In this document: positions 17,945 through 26,323 of the stretch, piece after piece | How the letters are laid out: each line of letters opens with the position of its first letter | Numbering within the stretch: the stretch's first letter is position 1 | Source: Vulcanimicrobiota bacterium | Lineage (GTDB): Bacteria > Vulcanimicrobiota > Vulcanimicrobiia > Vulcanimicrobiales > Vulcanimicrobiaceae | NCBI GenBank assembly: GCA_003168375.1 | Contig: PMSI01000002.1 | Location: forward strand, 124,001 to 188,000 | Direction of reading: 5' to 3' | Length of the DNA: 64,000 nucleotides | The notes under the pieces: model-generated | Database searches by the model: none | Told to the model about the DNA's origin: nothing | What the model saw: the letters and a program-made list of their open reading frames with translations, nothing else | Program-made: the position numbers and the translations under genes

Positions 17945-18724
17945 GTGAAAAGAGCAGCCGCTGCTCTTATCATGCTGGGGATGAGCGCTGCGATCGCGGG
18001 GCCGGTTTCGGCCGCCTCGACGGTCTACGGATCTTCGCAACTCAAGTACACCGTCAACGCCACCGCGTCGGTCTCGATCGCGGTCAACTACGATCCGGTG
18101 ACCGGCAGCATCAAGAACGCCGTCGCCGGCTCGATCCTTCCGTCGGCCGCGGGCAGCTGCTCGGCGGCGGTCGCCGAAGGCACGAACGCCACGCTGACGT
18201 TCGGCGGCATCTCGCCGCCCGGCGCGGGCTACACCGGCTGCTACTACAAGAACGCGATCTCGATCGGCGTCCAGTCGAACGATGCCAGCGGCGTGAAGGT
18301 GATCCAATACCTCGACGTGGCGCCGGCCGGCACCGCGGTCTGCATCTTTCCGCTCGGCGCCGCGAACACGCTCAACGCGCTGCCGACCGCGTCGGGCGCG
18401 GCCGGGAACCCCGCCGCGTACACCGGCGCGGCGTGCCCGACGGTGAACAGCGTGAGCGGAAACTTGCTGAGCGCGCTCGGCGCCGTGACCGCCGGCACGG
18501 GTTTCGGCGCCGCGGGCGCGCCGGCCGGCGTCACGACCGACGTCACCGCGAACCCCACCGCGACCGTCTACACGGCCGGCGGGACGACCGTCTATACGGG
18601 GAGCACCGGGCTCAGCGGCGTGACGTTCAAATACCTCGGCGAGGACGTTCAGATGAACGTCAACGGAACAGCGGCGTCGGGCGCGGCGACATCGGTCATC
18701 ACGGTCGCCGTCATCCCGCAGTAG
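17945..18724 (+). CDS. secreted Ala/Gly/Thr-rich protein, function unknown
   Basis: GTG 17945 follows AAAGGA with a seven-base spacer. The leader KRAAAALIMLGMSAAIAGPV ends near VSAAS. The mature protein (about 235 residues) is dominated by short beta-strand patterns rich in Ala, Gly, Thr, Val and Ser, with few charges and a handful of cysteines (SAAGSCSAA, YTGCYYKNA, GTAVCIF, GAACPTV) that may form two disulfides. It resembles secreted coat- or fibre-like proteins in composition only; I recognise no family. It is divergent from nuoE across 231 bp. Confidence 0.7.
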   Translation: MKRAAAALIMLGMSAAIAGPVSAASTVYGSSQLKYTVNATASVSIAVNYDPVTGSIKNAVAGSILPSAAGSCSAAVAEGTNATLTFGGISPPGAGYTGCYYKNAISIGVQSNDASGVKVIQYLDVAPAGTAVCIFPLGAANTLNALPTASGAAGNPAAYTGAACPTVNSVSGNLLSALGAVTAGTGFGAAGAPAGVTTDVTANPTATVYTAGGTTVYTGSTGLSGVTFKYLGEDVQMNVNGTAASGAATSVITVAVIPQ

Positions 18725-18748
18725 CGATCCCGTACCGGCAGAAGGCGA

Positions 18749-18931
18749 TCAGCGTTCTCCGTGCCCGAGATGCCAGCCGTGCTTCGGGCATGCGTACGGC
18801 CGCAGGCCGACGCTGGTGCGCGGGATCGCGCGCTCGGCGAGCTTTTTGGTCGAGAACGACGCTTTCGGCGAGCCGTTCTTATTGCGGCAGGAACGGGGTC
18901 CGCCGCGCTTGCGAGGTTTCTTCTCGTCCAA
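18749..18931 (-). CDS. small basic protein with CPxxGWHLGH motif
   Basis: About 60 residues, Lys/Arg-rich, with KASFSTKKLAERAI and a C-terminal YACPKHGWHLGHG. The Cys-Pro-x-x-Gly-Trp-His-Leu-Gly-His pattern resembles small metal-binding or zinc-ribbon-like proteins seen in many high-GC genomes. One cysteine and several histidines could bind metal, but a full zinc knuckle is not present. The TTG at 18931 is the first plausible start; the frame stays open a little further upstream into the phosphatase gene, so a CTG start near 18970 is possible. It follows the SpoIIE phosphatase and probably shares its transcript. Confidence 0.5.
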   Translation of the reverse strand: MDEKKPRKRGGPRSCRNKNGSPKASFSTKKLAERAIPRTSVGLRPYACPKHGWHLGHGER

Positions 18932-18959
18932 CTGCGGCTGCTCGATCTCCGCTCGAGGT

Positions 18960-19772
18960 TTAGGCAGCGGTTTTCGCGTCGATCTTCACGACCAGCGCCG
19001 CGATGTCGTCTTGGAGCCGCTCGCCGGCGTAATCGCGGGCGTATCTCGTCACGGCCTCGGCCTGCTGTTCCGCTTCGAACGCACGGTGTTGCTCGATGAT
19101 ATCGACGAGGGGCTCGGGACCGAGGAAGATTTGACCGGCATCGCGTGCCTCGGTGAAGCCGTCCGTCACCGCGGCGAAAATATCACCGCGGTCGAGCTGG
19201 ACCGTTTCCTGGCTGAACGCGTCATCGTCGTCCATCAAGCCGACGATCGGTCCCGTAGCACCGAGCATCCGAGGTCCAACAGGCGTGATGACGTACGCCG
19301 CTTCGTGACCCGCCGAGACGTACTGCATGGTCTGCCGGCGAGCATCCAGGATGGCGAAGAACGCGGTCGCGAAAAACTCGTACTCGTTCTCGAACGTGCT
19401 GTTCTCGATGCAGAGCCGGTTCAGCGCGCGGATCGAAGCGAGCGCATCGAGCCCGCGCGAGGCGTACGCACGCAGCGCGTACTTCGCGAGGGCCGCGTGC
19501 CGAGCGGCACGGATTCCATGGCCCGAAATGTCCACCACGGCGAGCGACGTGTGGCCGCTGCCGTATTGAAAGACGTCGACCATGTCGCCGCCATATCGAA
19601 ACTCCTTGGTCGCGCCCCAATACGCCCGCCCGACGTCGAGCCCGGGTAGGCGGCGCACCGGCGGACCATAGATGCTCTCGACGATGCGGCGCATCTCGGT
19701 CTCGAGCGAGGGCTCAGGGCTATACCGTGCGTCCGAGTTTCCCGCCTCCACCCGGATTCGAGGCGGTAGCAT
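18960..19772 (-). CDS. PP2C-like SpoIIE-family serine phosphatase
   Basis: A roughly 270-residue single-domain phosphatase of the SpoIIE/RsbU type, which dephosphorylates anti-anti-sigma or similar phosphoserine partners. Metal-binding motifs are visible: FRYGGDMVDVFQY (GGD), VDISGHGIRAA (D-x-SGHG) and LDRGDIFAAVTDGFTEA (TDG). The SAGHEAAYVI strand is also typical. I start at ATG 19772 because it overlaps the Crp/Fnr stop by one base (TGATG); an upstream start at 19832 would overlap by 61 bp. Coupling suggests a two-gene signalling unit. Confidence 0.88.
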   Translation of the reverse strand: MLPPRIRVEAGNSDARYSPEPSLETEMRRIVESIYGPPVRRLPGLDVGRAYWGATKEFRYGGDMVDVFQYGSGHTSLAVVDISGHGIRAARHAALAKYALRAYASRGLDALASIRALNRLCIENSTFENEYEFFATAFFAILDARRQTMQYVSAGHEAAYVITPVGPRMLGATGPIVGLMDDDDAFSQETVQLDRGDIFAAVTDGFTEARDAGQIFLGPEPLVDIIEQHRAFEAEQQAEAVTRYARDYAGERLQDDIAALVVKIDAKTAA

Positions 19773-20485
19773 CACGCCCCGAGGATCAACGAGGCAGCGA
19801 AGGAATCTCGACAAGCTCGATAACACTCGCATGCGGCGCGTTCCAAGATGCCACGGTCGACGATCGTCACCACGCTCCGGTGGTACGAAATGGCGCCCAT
19901 CTTCTCGAGTGCGTCCGCCGCTTCGGACACGCCGGCCGGCTGCAGGCCGAGCATGATGGCCAAGAATTCGTGACTCAGGGCGAACTGTGGTCTGCCCACG
20001 CGATCGGCCGTCATCGCCAAGAACCGAGCGCAGCGCTGGAGAGCGGGGTGCTTGAGGTTGCAGACCGTGAACTGCTGCGCGCTGAACAACGTGGCGCGCA
20101 GATTCTGACGCATGAAGCGCGCGAACGCGACGCTCGTGGCCATGCGCTCCTCAAAGCGTTCGATGCTCATCCGTCCCACGCGTCCATCCACCTGGCAGAA
20201 CGCCGTGCGGGACGACAACGCGGAATTGAGCACCGCATCGGATTCGACGAAACTCTCGCTGCCCACGGTCCCGACCTCGATCGTATCGCCGCTCTTGAGC
20301 GTGGCGACGACGGAAAGCACCGCGTCGATGGGAAAATCGACGTGCTTTATCGCTCCGCCGACCGAATGCGTCGACTGGTGCGCCTTCAGGTCGATGATCG
20401 TGAGGTCGGCTTCGAGGCTGCTCAGGTCGACGGCCGGCAGGGCGTCGAGCAGCCGATTCCCGCAGGAATACAGGGCCGCGCTCAT
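19772..20485 (-). CDS. Crp/Fnr-family transcriptional regulator
   Basis: A 237-residue protein with a cyclic-nucleotide-binding-like beta-roll (residues about 20-125, for example HVDFPIDAVLSVVATLKSGD and IEVGTVGSESFV) and a C-terminal winged helix (QFALSHEFLAIMLGLQPAGVSEAADALEKMGAI) in which the recognition helix follows LGLQPAGVS. There is no FNR-type cysteine set and no clear cAMP Arg/Ser pair, so the ligand is unknown. ATG 20485 gives MSAALYSCGNRLLDAL. It is translationally coupled to the SpoIIE phosphatase, suggesting stress signalling. Confidence 0.85.
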   Translation of the reverse strand: MSAALYSCGNRLLDALPAVDLSSLEADLTIIDLKAHQSTHSVGGAIKHVDFPIDAVLSVVATLKSGDTIEVGTVGSESFVESDAVLNSALSSRTAFCQVDGRVGRMSIERFEERMATSVAFARFMRQNLRATLFSAQQFTVCNLKHPALQRCARFLAMTADRVGRPQFALSHEFLAIMLGLQPAGVSEAADALEKMGAISYHRSVVTIVDRGILERAACECYRACRDSFAASLILGA

Positions 20486-20608
20486 GCGGTCCCGGTGGAG
20501 ATAGACCCGGGATGGAGTCCAACCACGGGCCAGGGGTCTGCCCTCATGGTGTCTCCTCAGAAGCACGTGAGCACCTCGCCGAACGAGCGGCGGAGTGCGG
20601 GGAGTAAC

Positions 20609-20640
20609 AGTATACCACCAAAACGGCCTTCTGTTCGCTC
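20609..20640 (-). promoter_or_regulatory. possible promoter of the Crp/Fnr-SpoIIE unit
   Basis: On the minus strand TATACT (20614-20609) matches a sigma70 -10 box in a locally AT-richer patch. The -35 region 17 bp upstream (CGAACA-like) is weak. A start near 20602 would give a leader of about 117 nt before the ATG at 20485. Supported by sequence pattern only. Confidence 0.35.
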
Positions 20641-20713
20641 CCGTACGAACGAGACGGATTTGGTATCGACCAGCCTGCGGGATCGCCTCTCGGTTCGGCC
20701 ATGCCCTGAGGCG

Positions 20714-21133
20714 CTAGAACCGGTGCGACTCACCTCTCGCGATGAGGAAACCGTGGCCGTCGGCGTTCGTGCAGCGCATGCCGTCGGCCGAGGAGGCGCA
20801 GAGGATCCCGTCGCCACGCCAGGTCGTCCCGTAACCGATGACCCGTGCGTTCCGGTCCAGCGCCGTGTCGCCGGCACAGACGACCGACGCCCGGCCCTTC
20901 TGCGCGAGCCAGAAGCCCTGACCCCAGTCGAGCTGGCAGCTCTTGGGCGGCGGCGGCAACGGCTTCACGCCGCCGATGACGTCACAGCGCAATGTCTTGT
21001 CGTAGTACCCGCACCCGATCGCGCCGGAAGGACTGCGAAACATCGCGGAATCCGACGCGCCGGCGATGCCGGCCGTCGCGAGGATCGCGATCAACGCACC
21101 CGCGCCGCGCGCGATCGCTGGACCGAACTTCAT
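20714..21133 (-). CDS. secreted DUF6636-type protein
   Basis: A 139-residue exported protein. It has a signal peptide (MKFGPAIARGAGALIAILAT, cleavage near AGAS) and then a small disulfide-rich domain: FRSPSGAIGCGYYDKTLRCD, SCQLDWGQGFWLAQKG, VVCAGDTAL, ILCASSADGMRCTN. The SPSG-IGC start, DWG and paired cysteines match the DUF6636 family of small secreted proteins, whose function is unknown. It is divergent from the DUF4331 gene; the 178-bp space contains a GC hairpin (GGCCGGG/CCCGGCC) near 21220. Confidence 0.75.
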   Translation of the reverse strand: MKFGPAIARGAGALIAILATAGIAGASDSAMFRSPSGAIGCGYYDKTLRCDVIGGVKPLPPPPKSCQLDWGQGFWLAQKGRASVVCAGDTALDRNARVIGYGTTWRGDGILCASSADGMRCTNADGHGFLIARGESHRF

Positions 21134-21311
21134 CGTCGAACGCCTCCCGTCAGCCTGAGCCTGCTCGGCCTTCGAAAGCGTGGCGGGTCAACCCCGCCGA
21201 GGTGGGCGGAGTCGCGGCAATCCGGCCGGGGCGCCCGGCCGTTCGTTGAAGCATCTCGCCGTCGCCCCCGCCGACCGGCGGTTCCATTCGACCTATCTGG
21301 AGGCTCGTTTC

Positions 21312-22571
21312 ATGTCACGACGGACACTTACGTCGTCGCTGGCCGTGGCCGCGCTCGTCGCACTGGCCGGAGTCGGGTCGCTCTACGGGATACGTGGCGC
21401 GATCGGTTCCGACCATGCTGACTCGCCGGCCGTGCTCGCGCGACCGGGCGCCGACCTCACCGACGTCTACGTCTTCCCCGCACCGCGAAACGACGCCAAC
21501 GTCGTCGTCGCGGTCGACGTCCACCCGCTGATCGCGCCCGGGATGGGTGCGTCGACGTACTTCGATCCGGGCGTCATGTACCAGTTCAAGATCGACAACA
21601 CCGGCGATCACGTCGAGGACCTGGTGATCCAGTTCTCGGCGAGCGCCCCGAAAGACGGTTCGCAGACGATCACGCTGTACGGACCCGCCAAACCAAACCA
21701 GGTCGGCACGTCGTCGACCTGGACCGCAAAGACCGGCACGTTCAAGTACAACGACAAGAACGCGACGGTCAACGGCATGAAGGTCTTTGCCGGGCCGCGC
21801 GAAGACCCGTTCTTCTTCGATCTGGCGCAGTTCTTCAAGATCCTTCCGGATCGGAACTTCGGGAATCACGGCCCCGGGAAGACCGTACCGCCCGCGTCGG
21901 CGAGCAGCTTCCGCGGCTTCGCCCAGGGCAGCGGCTGCGACACGAGTCCCGCGCAGGACTTCCTCGCGGCGAACAAGTTCAACGTACTCTCGCTCGTCCT
22001 CGAGCTGCCGCGCACGATGCTCGTGCCGGCGGGCGGCGCACCCGGCAAAGTCAGCGTGTGGGCGAGCGCATCGGTGACGGATCCGTCGTCGCCGTACGGG
22101 GCGAGTTACGCGCAGATCGAACGGCTGGCGCGGCCTGCGGTCAAAGAAGCGTTCGAGTCGTTCGACAACCACGACAAGAGCAATCGCAGCGCACCGACCA
22201 GCGATCCCGCGCTCAGCGACGCGATCCTGAGCTTCACGACGACGGCGGCCGGCCGCTCGGCGGAGACCGCCGGCGTCCTGCGGGCGGTGCTCGGCGTCGA
22301 CGAGACGCTCGCCGACCTCTCGCAGACGGGTGTCAAAGCGGCCTATCTCGGGACCGAGACCGGCGGCGCGACGGGCAGCAAGTTCGGCGGACGCGGATTG
22401 ACCGACGACGTGATCGACATCTCGCTCGGCGCGATCTTCGGCAACACGATCTCGGCACTCAAGCTCGCGCCGGACGACGGCAAGGAGTCGAAGTGTCTGA
22501 CGAGCGACAACGTCGGCCCGCAGGCGCATCACTTCACCGACGCGTTCCCGTACCTGGGCGAGCCCTCGTAA
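21312..22571 (+). CDS. exported DUF4331 family protein
   Basis: A 419-residue protein with an N-terminal signal/anchor (RRTLTSSLAVAALVALAGVG) and the DUF4331 opening SDHADSPAVLARPGADLTDVYVF, whose SDH-D-P and DVY-F are hallmark residues. Further matches are YQFKIDNTGDH, EDPFFFDLAQFFKIL, FNVLSLVLELP and, at the end, RGLTDDVIDISLGAIFGN followed by FPYLGEP. Function of the family is unknown; it is thought to be a periplasmic or surface beta-rich protein. SD GGAGG lies eight bases before ATG 21312. A TPR gene follows after 28 bp. Confidence 0.88.
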   Translation: MSRRTLTSSLAVAALVALAGVGSLYGIRGAIGSDHADSPAVLARPGADLTDVYVFPAPRNDANVVVAVDVHPLIAPGMGASTYFDPGVMYQFKIDNTGDHVEDLVIQFSASAPKDGSQTITLYGPAKPNQVGTSSTWTAKTGTFKYNDKNATVNGMKVFAGPREDPFFFDLAQFFKILPDRNFGNHGPGKTVPPASASSFRGFAQGSGCDTSPAQDFLAANKFNVLSLVLELPRTMLVPAGGAPGKVSVWASASVTDPSSPYGASYAQIERLARPAVKEAFESFDNHDKSNRSAPTSDPALSDAILSFTTTAAGRSAETAGVLRAVLGVDETLADLSQTGVKAAYLGTETGGATGSKFGGRGLTDDVIDISLGAIFGNTISALKLAPDDGKESKCLTSDNVGPQAHHFTDAFPYLGEPS

Positions 22572-22599
22572 CGCTCTCCCGAAACGAGCACACCGCGCG

Positions 22600-23940
22600 A
22601 TGAACCTCAGAACCGGGGCGGTCCTGGCGGCGACGGCTCTCGTAGCCCTCGCCGCGTGGCCCCGTTTCGTCGCGACGCACGTTGCGCAGGCGTCCGTCGC
22701 GACGCCTGCGCCCGTCGTCGCCGATTACCTGCAGCGCGACCGGCTGATCGCGTTCTACGAAGACGCGGTGCGGCGCCGCCCCGATCAGATCGTCACGCGG
22801 CTCCTCGCATCGCAGTACCTGCAGCGGTTTCGCGAGACCGGCGATGCCGGTGACCTGCTTCGCGGCGAGCACATCGCGCGGCAGTCGCTCGCGCTGCAGC
22901 CCCGGTTCAACGCCGGGGCGGAGATGACGCTCGCATCGTCGCTGGCGTCGCTGCACCGATTCCGCGAGGCGCTGGCGCACGCCGAGAACGCACGCCTGAT
23001 CGAACCCGGCAGCATCGCGGCCGCGGCGCAAGTCGCGAGCGCGCTGGTCGAGCTCGGGCGATATGATGAGGCTGCGCACGTCCTGCGATCGGCGCGTCGC
23101 GCGAGCATGGATGACGCCGGTCTCGCCGCCGCGTCGGCCCGCTTCGACGAGGTAACCGGGAAGCTCGCCGCGGCGCGACGCTCGATCGAGCTCGCGACGA
23201 TCGTGACCGACAGCATCATCGACAGCCCCGCCGAATCGCGCGCCTGGCTCCATTTCCGCGCGGGCGAGCTCGCCTGGAGCGCCGGCAACGGCGATGCCGC
23301 CGAACGGCAGTTTCACGAAGCGCTCGCGATCTTTCCCCGCTATCAGCGCGCGCACAGCGGCCTCGCGCGGCTTTACTGGAGCGAGCGCCGGTGGCCCGAG
23401 GCACGCGACGCCGCGACTCGCGGCGCCGAGCTCGTGCCGCTCCCGGAGACGCTCGGGTACGAGGCGGACGCGCAGCGCGCGCTCGGCGATGCAGCGGCGG
23501 CGCGCGCGACCGAGGACGCGATCATCGCGATCGCGCGGATCGGGAACACCGGCGGCATCAACGACCGCGCGCTCGCAATCTACTTCGCCGACCATCGGCT
23601 GCGGCCGGACGACGCGATCGCGATCGCGCGCCGTGACGCCGCCGCGCGCGACGACGTGTTCGCCGAAGACGCGCTGGCGTGGGCGCTGCTGCGCGCGGGG
23701 CGCTGCACCGGCGCACGCGTCGCAGCCCGGAACGCCGTCCGCGCCGGGACGCAGGATGCGCGGCTGCAATACCACGCGGGCGTCATCGCGATGGAGTGCG
23801 GTGACCGTGCCGAGGCCGCGCGCCGGCTGCGGCTCGCGCTCGAGCTCAATCCACAGTTCCACCCGTTCGACGCGGACGACGCGCGCCGGCGCCTGGCGCG
23901 CCTACGCGCTGCGGATCGCGCGGGCGGCGGCGATTTGTAG
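22600..23940 (+). CDS. TPR-repeat protein, probably exported
   Basis: A 446-residue protein with a hydrophobic N-terminus (MNLRTGAVLAATALVALAAW) followed by an almost continuous array of TPR-like helical hairpins. Examples are RFREALAHAENARLIEPGS, GRYDEAAHVLRSARRAS and AERQFHEALAIFPRYQRAHS. It begins 28 bp after the DUF4331 gene on the same strand. That pairing (DUF4331 then TPR) suggests the TPR domain binds or scaffolds its neighbour; this is inferred from context. No enzymatic motif is present. Confidence 0.8.
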   Translation: MNLRTGAVLAATALVALAAWPRFVATHVAQASVATPAPVVADYLQRDRLIAFYEDAVRRRPDQIVTRLLASQYLQRFRETGDAGDLLRGEHIARQSLALQPRFNAGAEMTLASSLASLHRFREALAHAENARLIEPGSIAAAAQVASALVELGRYDEAAHVLRSARRASMDDAGLAAASARFDEVTGKLAAARRSIELATIVTDSIIDSPAESRAWLHFRAGELAWSAGNGDAAERQFHEALAIFPRYQRAHSGLARLYWSERRWPEARDAATRGAELVPLPETLGYEADAQRALGDAAAARATEDAIIAIARIGNTGGINDRALAIYFADHRLRPDDAIAIARRDAAARDDVFAEDALAWALLRAGRCTGARVAARNAVRAGTQDARLQYHAGVIAMECGDRAEAARRLRLALELNPQFHPFDADDARRRLARLRAADRAGGGDL

Positions 23941-23974
23941 GCACGCGGGTGCCCGGCGCGCAAACGGGCGCTTC

Positions 23975-24862
23975 ATGGCGACGCTGGGATGGATCGGACT
24001 GGGCGACATCGGGAAGCCCATGGCGCTGCGGCTGATCGGCGCGGGGCACCGCGTCGTGGTGTGGGGCCGAACGCCCGACCGGCTGCAGCCCGCGCTCGAC
24101 GCCGGCGCGACGGCGGCCGGCTCACCGGCGGAGCTGGCCGCGCAGTGCGAGGCGGTGCTGCTCTGCGTCACCGACGGCGCCGCTGTCGAGGAGGTCGCGT
24201 TCGGCCCGCGGGGCCTGGCCGAAGGGGCACGCCGCGGCAGTCTGATCGTCGACCACTCGACGATCCACCCCGAGACGACACGGCTGGCCTCCCGGCGACT
24301 AGGCTCGAGCGGTGTCGCCTGGGTCGATGCGCCGGTCTCGGGCGGCGCGATCGGCGCTGCGGCGGGGACACTCTCGGTGTTCCTGGGCGGCACGCCCGCC
24401 GAGGTCGAGCGCGTGCGGCCCTGGATCGCGGCCTACGCCCGCAACGTCACGCACATGGGCGGCGCCGGCAGCGGGCAGGTCGCGAAATCGTGCAATCAGG
24501 CGGTGGTCGCCGGCTCGGTGGCGCTCTGGGCGGAGGTGATCGCCTACGCGCGCCGCTGCGGGATCGACCCGGCGCTGATGGTCGACGCGCTCGCCGGCGG
24601 CTGGGCCGACTCGGCGGTCCGCTCGGTCCACGGCCAGGATCTGGTCGCCGGCCGTTTCCGGCCGACCGAGCGGCTGATCTTGCTCAAGGACCTCGACATC
24701 ATCGGCGACATGGCCGCGATGACGAAGTCGCCGATGCCGGTGAGCGCGGCGGTGACGACGCTCTTTCGGCAACTCCTAGCGCAGGGTCACCAGCCCGGCA
24801 GTTTCGGTGCGATCATGCAGATGTACGCCGGCGCGCAGGAGGCGAAAGGCGAAGCCGGTTGA
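23975..24862 (+). CDS. beta-hydroxyacid dehydrogenase (3-hydroxyisobutyrate dehydrogenase-like)
   Basis: A 295-residue NAD(P)-dependent enzyme of the 6-phosphogluconate dehydrogenase superfamily. The Rossmann start is WIGLGDIGKPMALRLIGAGH (GxGxxG). The substrate motif is DAPVSGGAIGAAAGTLSVFLGG, and the catalytic Lys is in GAGSGQVAKSCNQ. LKDLDIIGDMA matches the C-terminal helical domain. These enzymes oxidise 3-hydroxyisobutyrate, tartronate semialdehyde or similar acids; the sequence alone does not choose. Its 3' end overlaps the convergent desaturase gene by 50 bp. Confidence 0.9.
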   Translation: MATLGWIGLGDIGKPMALRLIGAGHRVVVWGRTPDRLQPALDAGATAAGSPAELAAQCEAVLLCVTDGAAVEEVAFGPRGLAEGARRGSLIVDHSTIHPETTRLASRRLGSSGVAWVDAPVSGGAIGAAAGTLSVFLGGTPAEVERVRPWIAAYARNVTHMGGAGSGQVAKSCNQAVVAGSVALWAEVIAYARRCGIDPALMVDALAGGWADSAVRSVHGQDLVAGRFRPTERLILLKDLDIIGDMAAMTKSPMPVSAAVTTLFRQLLAQGHQPGSFGAIMQMYAGAQEAKGEAG

Positions 24863-25709
24863 CCATCTGCGGCGTCGGCAGCTTGAGATCGCGCGCGAGC
24901 CGGACGGCAGCCAGGGTCTTCACCAGAATCCAGGTGACGTCGAGCTCGTACCAGCGCAGACCGTGGCGCGCGGAGAACGGGAACGCGTGGTGGTTGTTGT
25001 GCCAGCCTTCACCCCAGCCGAGCAGCGCGACCCACCAGCAGTTCGTCGAACGGTCGCCGGTCTTGAACGACTGATAGCCGATGCCGTGCGCGGCGCTGTT
25101 GACCAGCCAGGTGAACTGGTACACGAGCGCGAGCCGCGCGAAGATCCCCCACACGACCCACGACCAGCCGCCGAATGCGAACAGAACGATCGCGAGGACC
25201 GCCGTCGGCAGAAGATAGTACGTGTCCAAGAAGCGGCAGACGGGGTCGGCGAACAGATCCGGTGCGTAGCGGCGGCGCTCGTCGCCGATCGCGAAGTTCT
25301 TGTTCGGCATCACCATCCACAGGAAGTGCGACCAGCGGAATCCCACGTTCGCGTCGTGCGGATCGCCGTCGCGGTCGGTGTTGGCGTGATGGATGCGGTG
25401 CGTCACCACCCAGTCGATCGGTGAGCCCTGCAGCGCGAGGCATCCGAATATGGTCGTCGCCCACTCGAGCGGCTTCCACAGCGTCAGGCTGCGGTGGGTC
25501 AGCGTCCGGTGGAAGCCGAGCGCGATCCCGATGCCGCCGGTGATGTAGATCAGAGCCAACATCACCGCGACCGACGACCAATGAAAGAATCCCGGCCAGA
25601 ACGCCGCCAGCGCGCCGAGATGAATGCCGATGAGCACAGAGGCCGTGGCCCAGCTCCCGTTTCGTGACTTCACAATATTCGTTACCCGAATGGTGTCGGA
25701 AGGGAACAT
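24813..25709 (-). CDS. membrane acyl-CoA/acyl-lipid desaturase
   Basis: A 298-residue integral membrane di-iron desaturase that introduces a cis double bond, probably delta-9, into saturated acyl chains. The three histidine boxes are complete: GFHRTLTH (HxxxxH), HRIHHANTD (HxxHH) and GEGWHNNHHAFP (HxxHH). Four membrane segments flank them. The WVVTHRIHHANTDRDGDPHD context is that of the stearoyl-CoA-type family. ATG 25709 is divergent from the GlcG-like gene across 80 bp, and its end overlaps the convergent dehydrogenase. It would adjust membrane fluidity. Confidence 0.93.
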   Translation of the reverse strand: MFPSDTIRVTNIVKSRNGSWATASVLIGIHLGALAAFWPGFFHWSSVAVMLALIYITGGIGIALGFHRTLTHRSLTLWKPLEWATTIFGCLALQGSPIDWVVTHRIHHANTDRDGDPHDANVGFRWSHFLWMVMPNKNFAIGDERRRYAPDLFADPVCRFLDTYYLLPTAVLAIVLFAFGGWSWVVWGIFARLALVYQFTWLVNSAAHGIGYQSFKTGDRSTNCWWVALLGWGEGWHNNHHAFPFSARHGLRWYELDVTWILVKTLAAVRLARDLKLPTPQMVNRLRLSPPARRRTSA

Positions 25710-25789
25710 ATGGAGGGTGGGAGGCGGAGCAAGCTAGCCGTAGAACGCACGTCCTTCGCACCGGACCCGATACCCGATCTGGAGGGACA

Positions 25790-26323
25790 ATGCGTTCGTT
25801 TCCGACCGCCCTGATGTTCGTGGCTGCGATGGTCTTCGGCGGGCAAGCCGTCGCGCAAACGCCGCCACCCGCGCCGCCCCCGTCGGGCGGCACCCCCGAG
25901 CAGATGCCGTTCGCCACACCGTACGGGACGCCGATTACCGTCGACCGCGCCGCGACGATCGTCGCCGCCGTCCTCGCCGAAGCGAAGAAGCACCCGACCT
26001 GGCGCTTCAACATCGCGGTCGTCGACCCGAACGGCGATCTCCTCTACTTCTACCGTATGGACGGCGCGCAGCTCGGGTCGATCGTCGTCTCGCAAGGGAA
26101 GGCGCGCACGGCGGTGCGCTACCGCCGTGAGTCGCGCGCGTTCTACAACGCGTACGAGACCGGACACCCGTACGTGAGCACGCTCGATCCGACGATCGTC
26201 GCCTCGCCCGGCGGCTTCCCGCTCATCGAGAACGGAAAGATCATCGGCGGCCTCGGCTGCAGCGGCGGCACTGGCGATCAAGACGCCACGGTCTGCGGGG
26301 CAGGCGCAGCGACGGTCAAGTAA
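25790..26323 (+). CDS. exported GlcG/HbpS-family heme-binding-like protein
   Basis: A 177-residue protein with a signal peptide (MRSFPTALMFVAAMVFGGQA), a Pro-rich linker and the GlcG/HbpS fold: ITVDRAATIVAAVLAEAKK, FNIAVVDPNGDLLYFYRMD, ARTAVRYRRESRAFY, and the final GGFPLIENGKIIGGLGCSGG. This family binds heme or senses redox stress in some members. GGAGGG seven bases before ATG 25790 fixes the start. Its last 46 bp overlap the 3' end of the convergent DUF900-type gene. Confidence 0.85.
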   Translation: MRSFPTALMFVAAMVFGGQAVAQTPPPAPPPSGGTPEQMPFATPYGTPITVDRAATIVAAVLAEAKKHPTWRFNIAVVDPNGDLLYFYRMDGAQLGSIVVSQGKARTAVRYRRESRAFYNAYETGHPYVSTLDPTIVASPGGFPLIENGKIIGGLGCSGGTGDQDATVCGAGAATVK

